Below are positions 13,881-23,674 of a DNA stretch of 64,000 nucleotides, one piece after another. This stretch comes from Muricoccus pecuniae. GTDB taxonomy: Bacteria; Pseudomonadota; Alphaproteobacteria; Acetobacterales; Acetobacteraceae. The notes under the pieces are model-generated. The model had not been told where the DNA came from. It did not search any database and saw only the letters and a list, made by a program, of their open reading frames with translations. Each line of letters starts with the position of its first letter. Positions within the stretch are counted from its first letter, which is position 1. A program made the position numbers and the translations under genes. The stretch is taken from assembly GCF_014199205.1 (NCBI RefSeq), contig NZ_JACIJD010000004.1, positions 186,001-250,000 of the forward strand. The letters are read 5' to 3'.

Positions 13881-14492
13881 ATGCCCACCGACCTGCCGAA
13901 CCTGCTCACGCTGTCCCGCATCGCGGCGATCCCGCTGCTGGTGGGGTTGATGTTCCTCCGCACGCCGGTGGGCGACATCCTCGCCTGCGCGGTCTTCTCG
14001 GCCGCGGCGCTGACGGACTACTTCGACGGCAAGATCGCGCGGGAACGCGGGTCCTTCACCGCCTTCGGGCGGATGCTGGACCCCATCGCGGACAAGCTGC
14101 TCGTCGGGGCGGCGCTGATGCTGCTGGCGGGGATGGACCGGCTCTCGCCGCTCGGCCTGCTGCCCGCCATCGTCATCCTGCTGCGCGAGATCCTCGTCTC
14201 CGGGCTGCGCGAGTACCTGGCGGGGATCAAGATCGGCCTGCCGGTGACGCGGCTGGCGAAGTGGAAAACGGGCTTCCAGATGGGCTCCATCGGCACCATC
14301 GTCGCCGGGAACAGCGGCGCCTCGGCCATCATGCTCGATTTCCTGCCGGTCTCCTGGCTCGGCGAGGCCGGGCTCTGGGTCGCGGCGGCCCTCACCCTCG
14401 TCACGGGGTGGGACTACATGACGGCGGGCATGCGCCACGCGGCGGCCGAGGACGGCGCCCGCGCGGCCCGCGAGGGCAACCGCGCCGGGTAG
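13881..14492 (+). CDS. pgsA: CDP-diacylglycerol-glycerol-3-phosphate phosphatidyltransferase
   Basis: Inner-membrane enzyme committing CDP-diacylglycerol to phosphatidylglycerol. It has 203 residues and begins with PTDLPNLLTLSRIAAIPLL, the usual PgsA start. The CDP-alcohol phosphotransferase motif DxxDGxxAR(x8)GxxxDxxxD is complete from about residue 47 (DYFDGKIAR, then GRMLDPIADK). Several hydrophobic helices follow. It lies 60 bp after uvrC on the same strand, an arrangement seen in other proteobacteria. Confidence 0.95.
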   Translation: MPTDLPNLLTLSRIAAIPLLVGLMFLRTPVGDILACAVFSAAALTDYFDGKIARERGSFTAFGRMLDPIADKLLVGAALMLLAGMDRLSPLGLLPAIVILLREILVSGLREYLAGIKIGLPVTRLAKWKTGFQMGSIGTIVAGNSGASAIMLDFLPVSWLGEAGLWVAAALTLVTGWDYMTAGMRHAAAEDGARAAREGNRAG

Positions 14493-14588
14493 CCGCCCGG
14501 CATGCGCGGGCGCATCCTGCGCCTCAGCGAATCACCAGGAAGGCCCGGGGCGGCGCGCTGCCCCGGGCCGATCGGAAAGGACATCCCC

Positions 14589-15272
14589 ATGGACCGCCTT
14601 CGCCCGGGTCCCCTGGCCAGCCTGTCGCTGGCGATCCTGCTCGGCGGCTGCCTCGGCGACATCGACCTCGCCCCCTTCGGCCGGCGCGACGCGATCGGCG
14701 CGCCGGACAGCCTCACCGTGCGCCGGGTCATGGGCACCTCGGCCGAGGACGCCCCGCTGATGCCCGAGCCCGGCAATGTCTGGCCCGGCGAGGAGGCCCC
14801 CCGCGCCACGCTGCAGAACCCCGACGCGGCCGTCGTGCCGCCGCAGGAGCGTGCCCGCTCCGAGGGGCTGGAGCGCGCCCAGCAGCGCGGCCGCGCGCCC
14901 GAGGTGATCCCGCCCAACAGCACCCAGCCCGGCCGCGGCGCCCCGCCGGAGGCCGCGCCGAACCCGCGCGCCCCGGCCCCCGGCACGCGCCGCGCGACCG
15001 GCAGTTCCCAGGCGCTGCCCCCGCTCGACCCGCCGCCCCTGCCGCGCGCCGGCGTGCCGCGGGGCGAGCCGGCCACCCCGCCCGCGCCCCGGCTGGAGGG
15101 GCAGGTGCTGCCCACGCCGGGCGGCGCGCCCGCCACCATCACGGGCGGGAACAACAACGTGCAGACCTTCACCCAGCCCGGCATCGGCACCGGCACGGCT
15201 ATCCGCCAGGGCGGCACCACCACCCTCTTCGGGGCGGATGGCAGCATCCAGGTGGTGCCGACGCCGCGCTAG
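14589..15272 (+). CDS. Proline-rich lipoprotein, function unknown
   Basis: From ATG 14589, with GGAAAGGA 7 bases upstream, the product is 227 residues. It has a lipoprotein signal ending SLAILLGGC, so a diacyl anchor on that cysteine is expected. The body is low-complexity and rich in Pro, Ala and Arg (about residues 70-170), like a periplasm-spanning linker. A Gly/Thr-rich C-terminal segment follows, with TITGGNNNVQTFTQPG and GGTTTLFGADGSIQ. I recognise no family. moaD starts 10 bp downstream, but a functional link is not evident. Confidence 0.7.
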   Translation: MDRLRPGPLASLSLAILLGGCLGDIDLAPFGRRDAIGAPDSLTVRRVMGTSAEDAPLMPEPGNVWPGEEAPRATLQNPDAAVVPPQERARSEGLERAQQRGRAPEVIPPNSTQPGRGAPPEAAPNPRAPAPGTRRATGSSQALPPLDPPPLPRAGVPRGEPATPPAPRLEGQVLPTPGGAPATITGGNNNVQTFTQPGIGTGTAIRQGGTTTLFGADGSIQVVPTPR

Positions 15273-15281
15273 GACGGGACG

Positions 15282-15533
15282 ATGAGGGTTCTCTACTTCG
15301 CTTGGCTCCGCCAGCGCGCCGGCACGGGGGAGGAGAGCGTCTCCCCCCCGCCCGAGGTGCGGGACGTGGGCGCGCTGATGCGCTGGCTCGCCGCCCGATC
15401 GCCGGGCCACGCCTCGGCCTTCGCCGACCCTGCCCAGGTGCGCGCGGCGGTGAACCAGGAGTTCTGCGGCCCCGACCACCCCGTGAAGCCCGGCGACGAG
15501 GTGGCCTTCTTCCCCCCGGTGACCGGTGGCTGA
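15282..15533 (+). CDS. moaD: Molybdopterin synthase sulfur carrier subunit
   Basis: Ubiquitin-fold sulfur carrier of 83 residues. Its C-terminal VTGG becomes a thiocarboxylate and donates sulfur to precursor Z. It starts MRVLYFAWLRQRAG and contains VNQEF and the GDEVAFFPPVTGG end typical of MoaD. moaE begins 8 bp before its stop, so the two molybdopterin synthase subunits are coupled. Supplies molybdenum cofactor, which a formate dehydrogenase served by FdhD (37566) would need. Confidence 0.94.
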   Translation: MRVLYFAWLRQRAGTGEESVSPPPEVRDVGALMRWLAARSPGHASAFADPAQVRAAVNQEFCGPDHPVKPGDEVAFFPPVTGG

Positions 15534-15993
15534 GGAGGGGCGGGTGACGCCGACGGTCCGCGTCCAGGAGGCGCCCTTCGACCTCGCCGCCGAGACCGCC
15601 GCCCTCTCCGCCGGGCGGGTGGATGTCGGGGGCATCGCCAGCTTCATCGGCCTCTGCCGCGCCGATGACGGGCTGGAGGCGCTGGTGCTGGAGCACTATC
15701 CCGGCATGACGGAGCGCTCCATCGCCCGCATCGCGCAGGAGGCGGCGGGGCGCTGGCCGCTCACGGGCTGCACCGTGATCCACCGCCACGGCCGCATCCT
15801 GCCCGGGGAGGGCATCGTCCTCGTGCTCGCCGCCAGCCGCCACCGCACGGCGGCGCTGGAGGCCTGCGCCTTCCTGATCGACTGGCTGAAGACCGGCGCC
15901 CCCTTCTGGAAGCGGGAGGAATTCGCCACCGGCACCGACCGCTGGGTGGAGGCACGGGCGGAGGACGAGGCGCGCAGAGAGGGATGGGGCTGA
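15526..15993 (+). CDS. moaE: Molybdopterin synthase catalytic subunit
   Basis: Catalytic partner of MoaD, converting cyclic pyranopterin monophosphate to molybdopterin. From GTG 15526 it has 155 residues. Family features are GGIASFIGLCRADD, LEHYPGMTERSI, VIHRHGRILPGEGIVLV, and FWKREEFATGTDRWVEA with the catalytic lysine. It overlaps moaD at its start. The next gene begins 10 bp before its stop, so the membrane protein may be co-transcribed. Confidence 0.95.
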   Translation: MAEEGRVTPTVRVQEAPFDLAAETAALSAGRVDVGGIASFIGLCRADDGLEALVLEHYPGMTERSIARIAQEAAGRWPLTGCTVIHRHGRILPGEGIVLVLAASRHRTAALEACAFLIDWLKTGAPFWKREEFATGTDRWVEARAEDEARREGWG

Positions 15994-17360
15994 GGCCCGC
16001 CCTTTCCGTGGCGGCGGGCGGGCTGATGCTCGCCTGGCCGGCGCTTCTCTCGGGCTACCCGCTGGTGTTCAGCGACACCGCCGCCTTCCTGCACCAGACG
16101 CTCGGCCCGCTGATGATCTGGGACAAGCCCTGGATCTACGGCCCCATCGCCTCTCTCCTGCACTGGCACGTCACCCTCTGGCCCGTGGTGGCGGCACAGG
16201 GGCTGATCCTCTCGCACCTTCTCTGGCTGCTGCTGCGCGCCTTCGGCGGCGGGGCCTCGCCGGGGCGGCACCTGCTCCTCTGCGCGATCGTCGCGGCGCT
16301 GACGGCGGCGCCCTTCACGGTCTCCCTCGTCATGCCGGACGCGCTCACCCCCGCGGTGACCCTCGCGGCCCTCCTCCTCGGCTTCGGCCGCGCCGCCCTC
16401 TCCCGGGGGGAGGCGCTGTGGCTGGGGGTGCTGGCGGCGCTCGGCACGGCGGCGCATCTGTCGCACCTGCCGATGCTCGGGGCGCTGGCGGTGCTCGTCC
16501 TCCTGCTCGCGGGCTGGCGCGCGGCGGCGTGGCTGGCGCTGCCGCTGGCCGGGGCCGCGGCCCTCCTGCTGGCGACGAATCTCGCGGGGCACGGGCGGCC
16601 CTCCCTCTCGCCCTATGGCGCCACCTTCCTCCTCGCCCGGATGGTGGCGAACGGCCCGGCGCTGCGCACGATCGAGGCGCGCTGCCCCGAGGCCGGCTGG
16701 GCGCTCTGCGCCTTCAAGGGAGGGCTCGCCCCCTTCGGCCCCGAGGCCTGCCGCCTCCGCGACTGCCCGCGGGACCTGCTGGCGAGCGACATCTTCCTCT
16801 GGGACCCCGCCAGCCCGGTGAACCGGGACGAGGCCGGGCAGCCCCGCTTCCTCGGCGGCCGCGCCCTCTCGGGCGAGGCCCGCGCCATCGTCGCGGAGAC
16901 GGTCGCGCGCGAGCCCCTGGCCGTGGCCGGGCACGCGCTGCGGGATACCTTCCGCCAGCTCGCCGCCAACCGCGTGGGGGACACGCTGGAGCGGCGCCAT
17001 ATCGGCGAGGGCGTGCTCGGTGCCGTCGCCCTTTTCAGCGAGGCGGAGGCGGCGCGGCTCCGGGCGGGGGCGCAGTGGCGGGGCGCGATGCCGGAACTGG
17101 CGGTGCCGCTCCTCTGGCCCCAGGCGCCGGCCCTGCTGCTGGGGGCGGGGGCGCTCGCCCTGCTGGGCTGGCGTGCCAGGCGGGACCGGGCGCTTCTCGG
17201 CCTGGCGCTGGGGATCGGGGTGGGCATCCTCGCCAACGCCTTTGCCACCGGCGCGCTGAGCGGGCCGCATGACCGCTACGGGGCGCGGCTGACCTGGGTG
17301 GTGCTGGCGGGGGCCTTCGTCCTCGCCGCGCGCGAGATGCGGGGCCGGGAGGCGCGCTGA
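15984..17360 (+). CDS. Polytopic membrane protein, function unknown
   Basis: 458 residues with many hydrophobic helices throughout. A soluble loop lies at roughly residues 215-345 and contains four cysteines (EARCPEAGWALCAF, ACRLRDCPRD). The overall shape recalls membrane glycosyltransferases or mannosyltransferase-like proteins with a periplasmic loop, but I find no diagnostic motif. The start overlaps moaE by 10 bp. It converges on the lytic transglycosylase gene with only 6 bp between the two stops. Confidence 0.65.
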   Translation: MGLRPALSVAAGGLMLAWPALLSGYPLVFSDTAAFLHQTLGPLMIWDKPWIYGPIASLLHWHVTLWPVVAAQGLILSHLLWLLLRAFGGGASPGRHLLLCAIVAALTAAPFTVSLVMPDALTPAVTLAALLLGFGRAALSRGEALWLGVLAALGTAAHLSHLPMLGALAVLVLLLAGWRAAAWLALPLAGAAALLLATNLAGHGRPSLSPYGATFLLARMVANGPALRTIEARCPEAGWALCAFKGGLAPFGPEACRLRDCPRDLLASDIFLWDPASPVNRDEAGQPRFLGGRALSGEARAIVAETVAREPLAVAGHALRDTFRQLAANRVGDTLERRHIGEGVLGAVALFSEAEAARLRAGAQWRGAMPELAVPLLWPQAPALLLGAGALALLGWRARRDRALLGLALGIGVGILANAFATGALSGPHDRYGARLTWVVLAGAFVLAAREMRGREAR

Positions 17361-17366
17361 GCGCCC

Positions 17367-18104
17367 TCAGCGCCGGAGGCAGGCCATGCGCGGCCGGGAC
17401 TGGCGCGGCACGGGCACGGGCCGGCTCACCCCGGGACGCATGAAGCGCCGGGCCTCCGCCGCGCCGCCCACCAGCAGGGCCGGCTGCAGCCCGGGCGCGC
17501 AGAGATTGGCCAGGCCCCGCATCGCCGGCAGGGGCACCGCCCCCCCGCGCCCCCAGACGGCGCCGAGCCGCGCGAGCGCCACGCGGCGGTTATAGGCGGC
17601 GCCCCGCTCGGGCTCGCCGGAATGGTAGCGCCCGATCGCCTCCCCCCAGTCCGGCGCGGCGCCGCGCAGCCGCAGGAGGAAGCGGGCGGCGTAGCGGGCA
17701 TTGGCCAGGGGGTCGAAGGCGGCTTCCAGGCTGGGGAAGGCGTCGGGGTGGTGCAGGAGGTTCACCTGCATGCAGCCGACATCGACCGAGCGCTGCCCGC
17801 GCGCCAGCAGCGCCGCCACCGCCGCGACCGCCGCGGCCTTGCTCGGCGCGGAGCCGCCCTCCCCGCCCGCGTTCCAACTCCAGGGCCAGGGCTCCGGCCG
17901 GCCGGAGGGAGCGGCGCGGCCGGATTCCACGAGGGCGATGGCCCCCAGCAAACCCTCCGGGATGCCCGATCCCGGCTCCACCGCGGCGATCGCCCGGCGG
18001 CAGGCGGACCAGTCGTCGCCCGCCCCCTGGGCGCGGGCGGGGGCGGCGACCGGGGCCGCGAGGGCGGCGCCGAGCAGCAGGGCGGTCAGGCGGGGGCGCG
18101 ACAT
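17367..18104 (-). CDS. Lytic transglycosylase domain protein
   Basis: Periplasmic peptidoglycan-cleaving enzyme of the SLT (lysozyme-like) fold, 245 residues. The signal peptide is MSRPRLTALLLGAALAAPVAAP. Glu60 in GAIALVESGR is the likely catalytic acid. VDVGCMQVNLLHHPDAF and FDPLANARYAARFL match the family's GxMQIN and NA-AY regions, followed by IGRYHSGEPERGAAYNRRV. It ends with a basic tail. Such orphan SLT proteins often serve envelope-spanning machines, but no such genes are adjacent. Confidence 0.87.
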   Translation of the reverse strand: MSRPRLTALLLGAALAAPVAAPARAQGAGDDWSACRRAIAAVEPGSGIPEGLLGAIALVESGRAAPSGRPEPWPWSWNAGGEGGSAPSKAAAVAAVAALLARGQRSVDVGCMQVNLLHHPDAFPSLEAAFDPLANARYAARFLLRLRGAAPDWGEAIGRYHSGEPERGAAYNRRVALARLGAVWGRGGAVPLPAMRGLANLCAPGLQPALLVGGAAEARRFMRPGVSRPVPVPRQSRPRMACLRR

Positions 18105-18170
18105 GGCCCGCTCCTCGCCACCAGGGCGGATGGGGTCAAGGGGGACGCGCGGGAACGGGTGGGACCGGGA

Positions 18171-18599
18171 TCAGCTCGTCGCCGCGTCGGCGGCCTCGGC
18201 GGCCCGGCGGTTGGCATAGGCCTGGGCATCGTCGGCCGCCTCGGCCATGCGGGCGCGCTGCTCGCAGGTGGCGCGGATCTCGTCCAGCTCCTCCTCCGTC
18301 AGGTGCTCGATCCCGATGAAGGCGTTGCCCGCCGCGCTGGTGCGGATCAGCTCGTCCAGCTTCGCCTGGATGGCCGCGCCGTCGCGGTTTTGGGTGTTCT
18401 GGATGAGGAACACCATGAGGAAGGTGACGATGGTCGTGCCCGTGTTGATGACGAGCTGCCAAGTGTCGGAGAAGTTGAAGAGCGGCCCGGAGACGGCCCA
18501 GACGAGCACCACGCCCACGCAGGCGGCGAAGGTGAGCGGCCGCCCGGCCGCGTGCGCCACCCGGCTCGCCACGTCGCTGAACATCTTGGAAAGGGACAT
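18171..18599 (-). CDS. Low-affinity iron permease family membrane protein
   Basis: 142 residues from ATG 18599, matching the PF04120 family named after yeast Fet4. Two membrane helices are visible (about residues 20-40 and 50-75). The second leads into FLMVFLIQNTQNRDGAAIQ and LDELI, the conserved core of bacterial members. An acidic, alanine-rich C-terminal tail follows. Bacterial members are much shorter than Fet4, and iron transport is not shown for them, so the name is only a family label. An upstream start at 18659 is possible. Confidence 0.85.
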   Translation of the reverse strand: MSLSKMFSDVASRVAHAAGRPLTFAACVGVVLVWAVSGPLFNFSDTWQLVINTGTTIVTFLMVFLIQNTQNRDGAAIQAKLDELIRTSAAGNAFIGIEHLTEEELDEIRATCEQRARMAEAADDAQAYANRRAAEAADAATS

Positions 18600-18780
18600 C
18601 GGGAATCGGCCGCCGCAGTGGATATCGGGGAGCTGGGAATCCAGCCCTGCATGGCACAAGGGATAGCAGGGGCCGGCGGGGCGCGCCTTTCCGCGATTTC
18701 ATCCCGCCTTCATACTGAACGCCCGCCGCGCAACCCGGCCGCCGGCCGGGCGATAGCCCCTCGACACCCCGGAGGGACCC

Positions 18781-19236
18781 ATGCACGCCAAGATCACCGT
18801 CCACGCCAGCCCCGAGCGCCTCTTCGCCTGGCTGTCCGAGCCCGGGAACGCCCGCCACTGGTTCGCCCATCTGCGCCACGCGGTGGAGGGGCTGCCCGAT
18901 CCCGGGCTGAAGCCGGACGAGGACGCGATGACGATCCGCTGGAGCACGGCGCCGGCGGGGGAGATGGTGGTGAGCGGCCGGGGCGCCGTCGCCGACCTCT
19001 CCCTCACCTTCACCGAGGGCGACCACGAGCCGGAGCCGCCGGCCGAGGAGATGAGCCCGGACGACGCCCCGACGAATGCGGGCAACGCGCTGCGGAGCAT
19101 CAAGAGCCATGTCGAGGCCGCCGAGGGCGGCGACCCCGACCTCCACACGCCCGGCATCGTCTCCCGCGAGGATGCGGAGGAGGCCGAGCGCGAGATCGAG
19201 GCCGACCCGGAGAACAGCGGCACCCCGCTGCGCTGA
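18781..19236 (+). CDS. SRPBCC-like small protein with acidic tail
   Basis: 151 residues starting MHAKITVHASPERLFAWLSEP, which resembles the first strand and helix of the START/SRPBCC (polyketide cyclase) fold. The match fades after about residue 80, and the rest is strongly acidic (for example EPEPPAEEMSPDD and the tail EDAEEAEREIEADPE). There is no signal or membrane segment. A lone plus-strand gene between two minus-strand genes. Function unknown; the fold assignment is tentative. Confidence 0.62.
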   Translation: MHAKITVHASPERLFAWLSEPGNARHWFAHLRHAVEGLPDPGLKPDEDAMTIRWSTAPAGEMVVSGRGAVADLSLTFTEGDHEPEPPAEEMSPDDAPTNAGNALRSIKSHVEAAEGGDPDLHTPGIVSREDAEEAEREIEADPENSGTPLR

Positions 19237-19244
19237 GTGCGGCC

Positions 19245-19260
19245 GCTGCGCTAGCGCAGC
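19245..19260. repeat. Perfect 16-bp palindrome between convergent genes
   Basis: GCTGCGCTAGCGCAGC reads the same on both strands and lies between the converging ends at 19236 and 19321. A 10-bp direct repeat, GCTGCGCTGA, flanks it at 19227-19236 (across the stop codon) and 19262-19271. It could act as a two-way transcription stop, but there is no T-run. Confidence 0.4.
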
Positions 19261-19320
19261 CGCTGCGCTGAGGCGCGGCCCGCGTGTCGATGGTTGCCGG
19301 GGCCGCGCGCCCCGGCGCCG

Positions 19321-19760
19321 TCAGGCCCCGGCCTCCCGCGGCGTGCCGGGCCTGGCCGCCAGCACCTTCCACACCCCGTCCCCGGCGGCGACGCGGCGAT
19401 CGCCGACCGTGATCATGCCGCGCACGAAGACGACCGACTTGGCCAGCCGGATCACCTCGCCCCGCGCCTCCAGGAACTCGCCCGGCTGGGCGGCGGCGAG
19501 GAAATGGGTGTTCATCTGCATGGTCACGGAGGGGCGCAGGCCCGTCGCGTGCCAGACCGTCATGCCCATCGTGTTGTCCAGCAGCGTCATCAGCAGCCCG
19601 CCATGGACGATGCCGTGGAGGTTGGTGTGGCGCGGCTCGGCCAGCACGCCATAGGCCCAGCCATCCCCCTCCGGGCGCGCCCAGAGCGGGCCGGTCAGCT
19701 CGGCGAAGCCGGAAGGCGCGCGCTTCGCCCAGCCAGCCGCCTCGGGGTCGAAGGCGCCGC

Positions 19761-19764
<4 letters not shown>
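19321..19764 (-). CDS. PaaI-type hotdog-fold thioesterase
   Basis: Acyl-CoA thioesterase-like protein of 147 residues from GTG 19764. The hotdog signature is clear: NLHGIVHGGLLMTLLDNTMG, then TMQMNTHFLAAAQPGEFLEARGEV. The start overlaps the fadB-like stop by 4 bp (GTGA), so it is translationally coupled to a beta-oxidation enzyme. A role in releasing stalled acyl-CoA intermediates is inferred. The frame remains open far upstream, but that part is the shadow of the neighbouring gene. Confidence 0.88.
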
Positions 19765-21836
<2,072 letters not shown>

Positions 21837-22170
21837 GCCGGCTCCCTTCTCTCCCCGGCAAATCCTTGTTTTCCGTCAGGAAACAGGATTTCAGCCGCGG
21901 GGGAGGAAAGAGCCGGGCGCCGCCGCCGTCAAGCGCCGCCCCCCTGCCCCGGCCGGCGCGAGCCGCTCCCGGCATCCCGGGGCGCCCGGAGACGTCCGGG
22001 GGGCACCGGGGTCTTGGGGAGCGCGCGGGGCGCCCCTATCTGCGCGAATGGCGGACGGGGCTTGCGATGCATCAATTCCAGCGCGGGCCAGGGCACGCTA
22101 AACCCCCGCAGCCGCCCCCCGCGACCGGGGCACCCGACCAACGCCGACCGGCCCTTTCTGGACCCCAGCC
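21837..22170. other. Divergent intergenic region between the fadB-like gene and ccmC
   Basis: No credible gene is seen in these 334 bases. The left part holds the 21861-21890 dyad. The right part (about 21950-22170) is GC-rich and should carry the ccm promoter, but I cannot point to convincing -35/-10 elements. Confidence 0.5.
21861..21890. promoter_or_regulatory. Imperfect inverted repeat upstream of the fadB-like gene
   Basis: AATCCTTGTTTTCC (21861-21874) pairs with GGAAACAGGATT (21879-21890) around GTCA, the left arm having two extra T bases. It lies 25 bp upstream of the start codon. It could be a TetR-type operator controlling beta-oxidation genes, or a leader hairpin. It does not match the known PsrA half-site orientation. 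Confidence 0.4.
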
Positions 22171-22944
22171 CTGACCACCCCCGCGCCCTTCCTCCACCGC
22201 TTCGCCAATCCCGGACGCTTCCTCCGGGCGACGTCGCGGCTGATGCCGTGGCTCTGGGCGGCGTCGCTGGCCGTGCTGCTGCCGGCGGCGGCCTGGGCGC
22301 TGCTCCTCTCCCCCGCGGACTGGCAGCAGGGGGAGACGGTGCGGATCATGTACGTCCATGTCCCCATGGCCTGGCTCGCCATGTCCGGCTATGCCGGCCT
22401 CGCCCTCGCCTCGGCCGTCGCGCTGATCTGGAAGCACCCGCTGGCCGATCTCGCGGCGCGGGAGATCTCCCCCGTGGGGGCCGTGGCCACCGCCCTCTGC
22501 CTCGCCACCGGCAGCCTCTGGGGACGGCCGATGTGGGGCACCTGGTGGGCCTGGGACGCGCGGATGACCTCCGTGCTCGTGCTCTTCTTCCTCTGGATGG
22601 GCCATGCTGCCATCACCCGCGCCTTCGAGGACGAGGAGCGGGGCGCGCGGATGGGCGCCATCCTCGCCCTCGTCGGGGTGGTGAACCTGCCGATCGTGAA
22701 GTTCTCGGTGGACTGGTGGAACACGCTGCACCAGCCCGCAAGCGTCGCGCGGATGGGCGGGCCGTCCCTACACGTCTCCATGCTCGGGCCGCTGATCGCA
22801 TGCGCGGTCGGCTTCTCCCTTCTCTTCGCCACCCTCGTCCTCGCGCGGGTGCGGGCGGCGGTGATGGAGCGGCGGGTGCAGGCGCTCGAACTCGCCCGCG
22901 CGCGGGAGGCGGACCGCGCGCCGGCGGAGGCGCTGCCGGCATGA
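22171..22944 (+). CDS. ccmC: Heme exporter protein CcmC, probable CTG start
   Basis: Inner-membrane protein that delivers heme to CcmE during cytochrome c maturation. Six hydrophobic segments and the tryptophan-rich periplasmic motif (WGTWWAWDARMTS) are present, as is MYVHVPMAW. The conserved N-terminus FLHRFANPGRFLRATSRL lies upstream of the first ATG (22243). Between the in-frame stop at 22099 and that ATG the only plausible initiator is CTG at 22171, chosen here. Starting at ATG 22243 would give 233 residues and lose this segment. First gene of ccmCDEFGHI. Confidence 0.9.
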   Translation: MTTPAPFLHRFANPGRFLRATSRLMPWLWAASLAVLLPAAAWALLLSPADWQQGETVRIMYVHVPMAWLAMSGYAGLALASAVALIWKHPLADLAAREISPVGAVATALCLATGSLWGRPMWGTWWAWDARMTSVLVLFFLWMGHAAITRAFEDEERGARMGAILALVGVVNLPIVKFSVDWWNTLHQPASVARMGGPSLHVSMLGPLIACAVGFSLLFATLVLARVRAAVMERRVQALELARAREADRAPAEALPA

Positions 22945-23075
22945 CACCCCATATGATCAGCGTGGCCGCGGCCTGGGGGCTGGCGGCGATCGGCTTCGGC
23001 GGGCTCGCCCTCGGGGCCGCCTGGCGGCACCGCGCGGCGGCGCGGCGGTTGAAGGAACTGGAGCGGGCGCGATGA
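22941..23075 (+). CDS. ccmD: Heme exporter protein CcmD
   Basis: A 44-residue single-helix protein (MTPHMISVAAAWGLAAIGFG, then a basic tail with RRLKELE) that helps release holo-CcmE from CcmC. ATG 22941 overlaps the ccmC stop by 4 bp, and its own stop overlaps the ccmE start by 4 bp. Size, topology and position all fit CcmD, although such short proteins show little sequence conservation. Confidence 0.9.
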   Translation: MTPHMISVAAAWGLAAIGFGGLALGAAWRHRAAARRLKELERAR

Positions 23076-23674
23076 GCGGCGCGGCGAGCACGATACGGCG
23101 CGGCGGCGGCCTCGGGGTCGCGGCCGCGAAACGGCGGCGGCGGATCTGGGTGATGGCGCTCTGCGGCCTCGGCATCGGCGCCGCGGCGGCGCTGGCGCTG
23201 ACGGCCTTCCAGGACAACCTCGTCTTCTTCCGCTCCCCCTCGGACATCGTTGCCGCCGCCCCGCCCGACGGCCGGGCCTTCCGCCTGGGCGGGCTGGTCG
23301 AGGCCGGGAGCGTGGTGAGGGACGGCGCCGAGGCCCGATTCCGCGTGACGGACGGCGCGAACACGATCGCCGTCACCTATCGCGGCGTGCTGCCGGACCT
23401 CTTCCGGGAGGGCCAGGGCGTGGTGGCGCTGGGCAAGCTGCGCCCCGATGGCGGCTTCGCGGCCAGCGAGGTGCTCGCCCGCCACGACGAGACCTACATG
23501 CCGCCCGAGGTGAAGGACGCGCTGCAGCGCTCCGGCCACTGGAACCCGGAGCAGGGCGCGGCGCCGCCCGCCTCCGGCTGGAACACGATGCAGACCAGCG
23601 GGCAGACCAGCGGGCAGACCAGCGGGCAGACCACTGGGCAACCCCCTGCGCAGCCGACCAGGACGGGCGGATGA
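23072..23674 (+). CDS. ccmE: Cytochrome c maturation heme chaperone CcmE
   Basis: Periplasmic heme chaperone anchored by one N-terminal helix (about residues 25-45, after a basic RRRR run). The covalent heme-binding His138 lies in LARHDETYMPPEV, with Tyr142 as the usual axial ligand. VRDGAEARFRVTDG and YRGVLPDLFREGQG are typical of the OB-fold. At 200 residues it exceeds the usual 150-160 because of a tail with repeated TSGQ units coded by a 12-bp tandem repeat (23591-23638). Confidence 0.96.
   Translation: MSGAASTIRRGGGLGVAAAKRRRRIWVMALCGLGIGAAAALALTAFQDNLVFFRSPSDIVAAAPPDGRAFRLGGLVEAGSVVRDGAEARFRVTDGANTIAVTYRGVLPDLFREGQGVVALGKLRPDGGFAASEVLARHDETYMPPEVKDALQRSGHWNPEQGAAPPASGWNTMQTSGQTSGQTSGQTTGQPPAQPTRTGG
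23591..23638 (+). repeat. 12-bp tandem repeat, four copies, in the ccmE tail
   Basis: CAGACCAGCGGG is repeated three times exactly (23591-23626), followed by a fourth copy with two changes (23627-23638). It encodes QTSG repeats in the disordered C-terminus of CcmE. The unit is a multiple of three, so changes in copy number keep the frame. Confidence 0.85.

Noticed and set aside
11529-14438. A minus-strand open frame of nearly 970 codons opposite uvrC and pgsA
   Set aside because: The plus strand carries two certain genes here. The antisense product is rich in His, Arg, Gly and Ala with no family resemblance, the usual by-product of high-GC codon bias.
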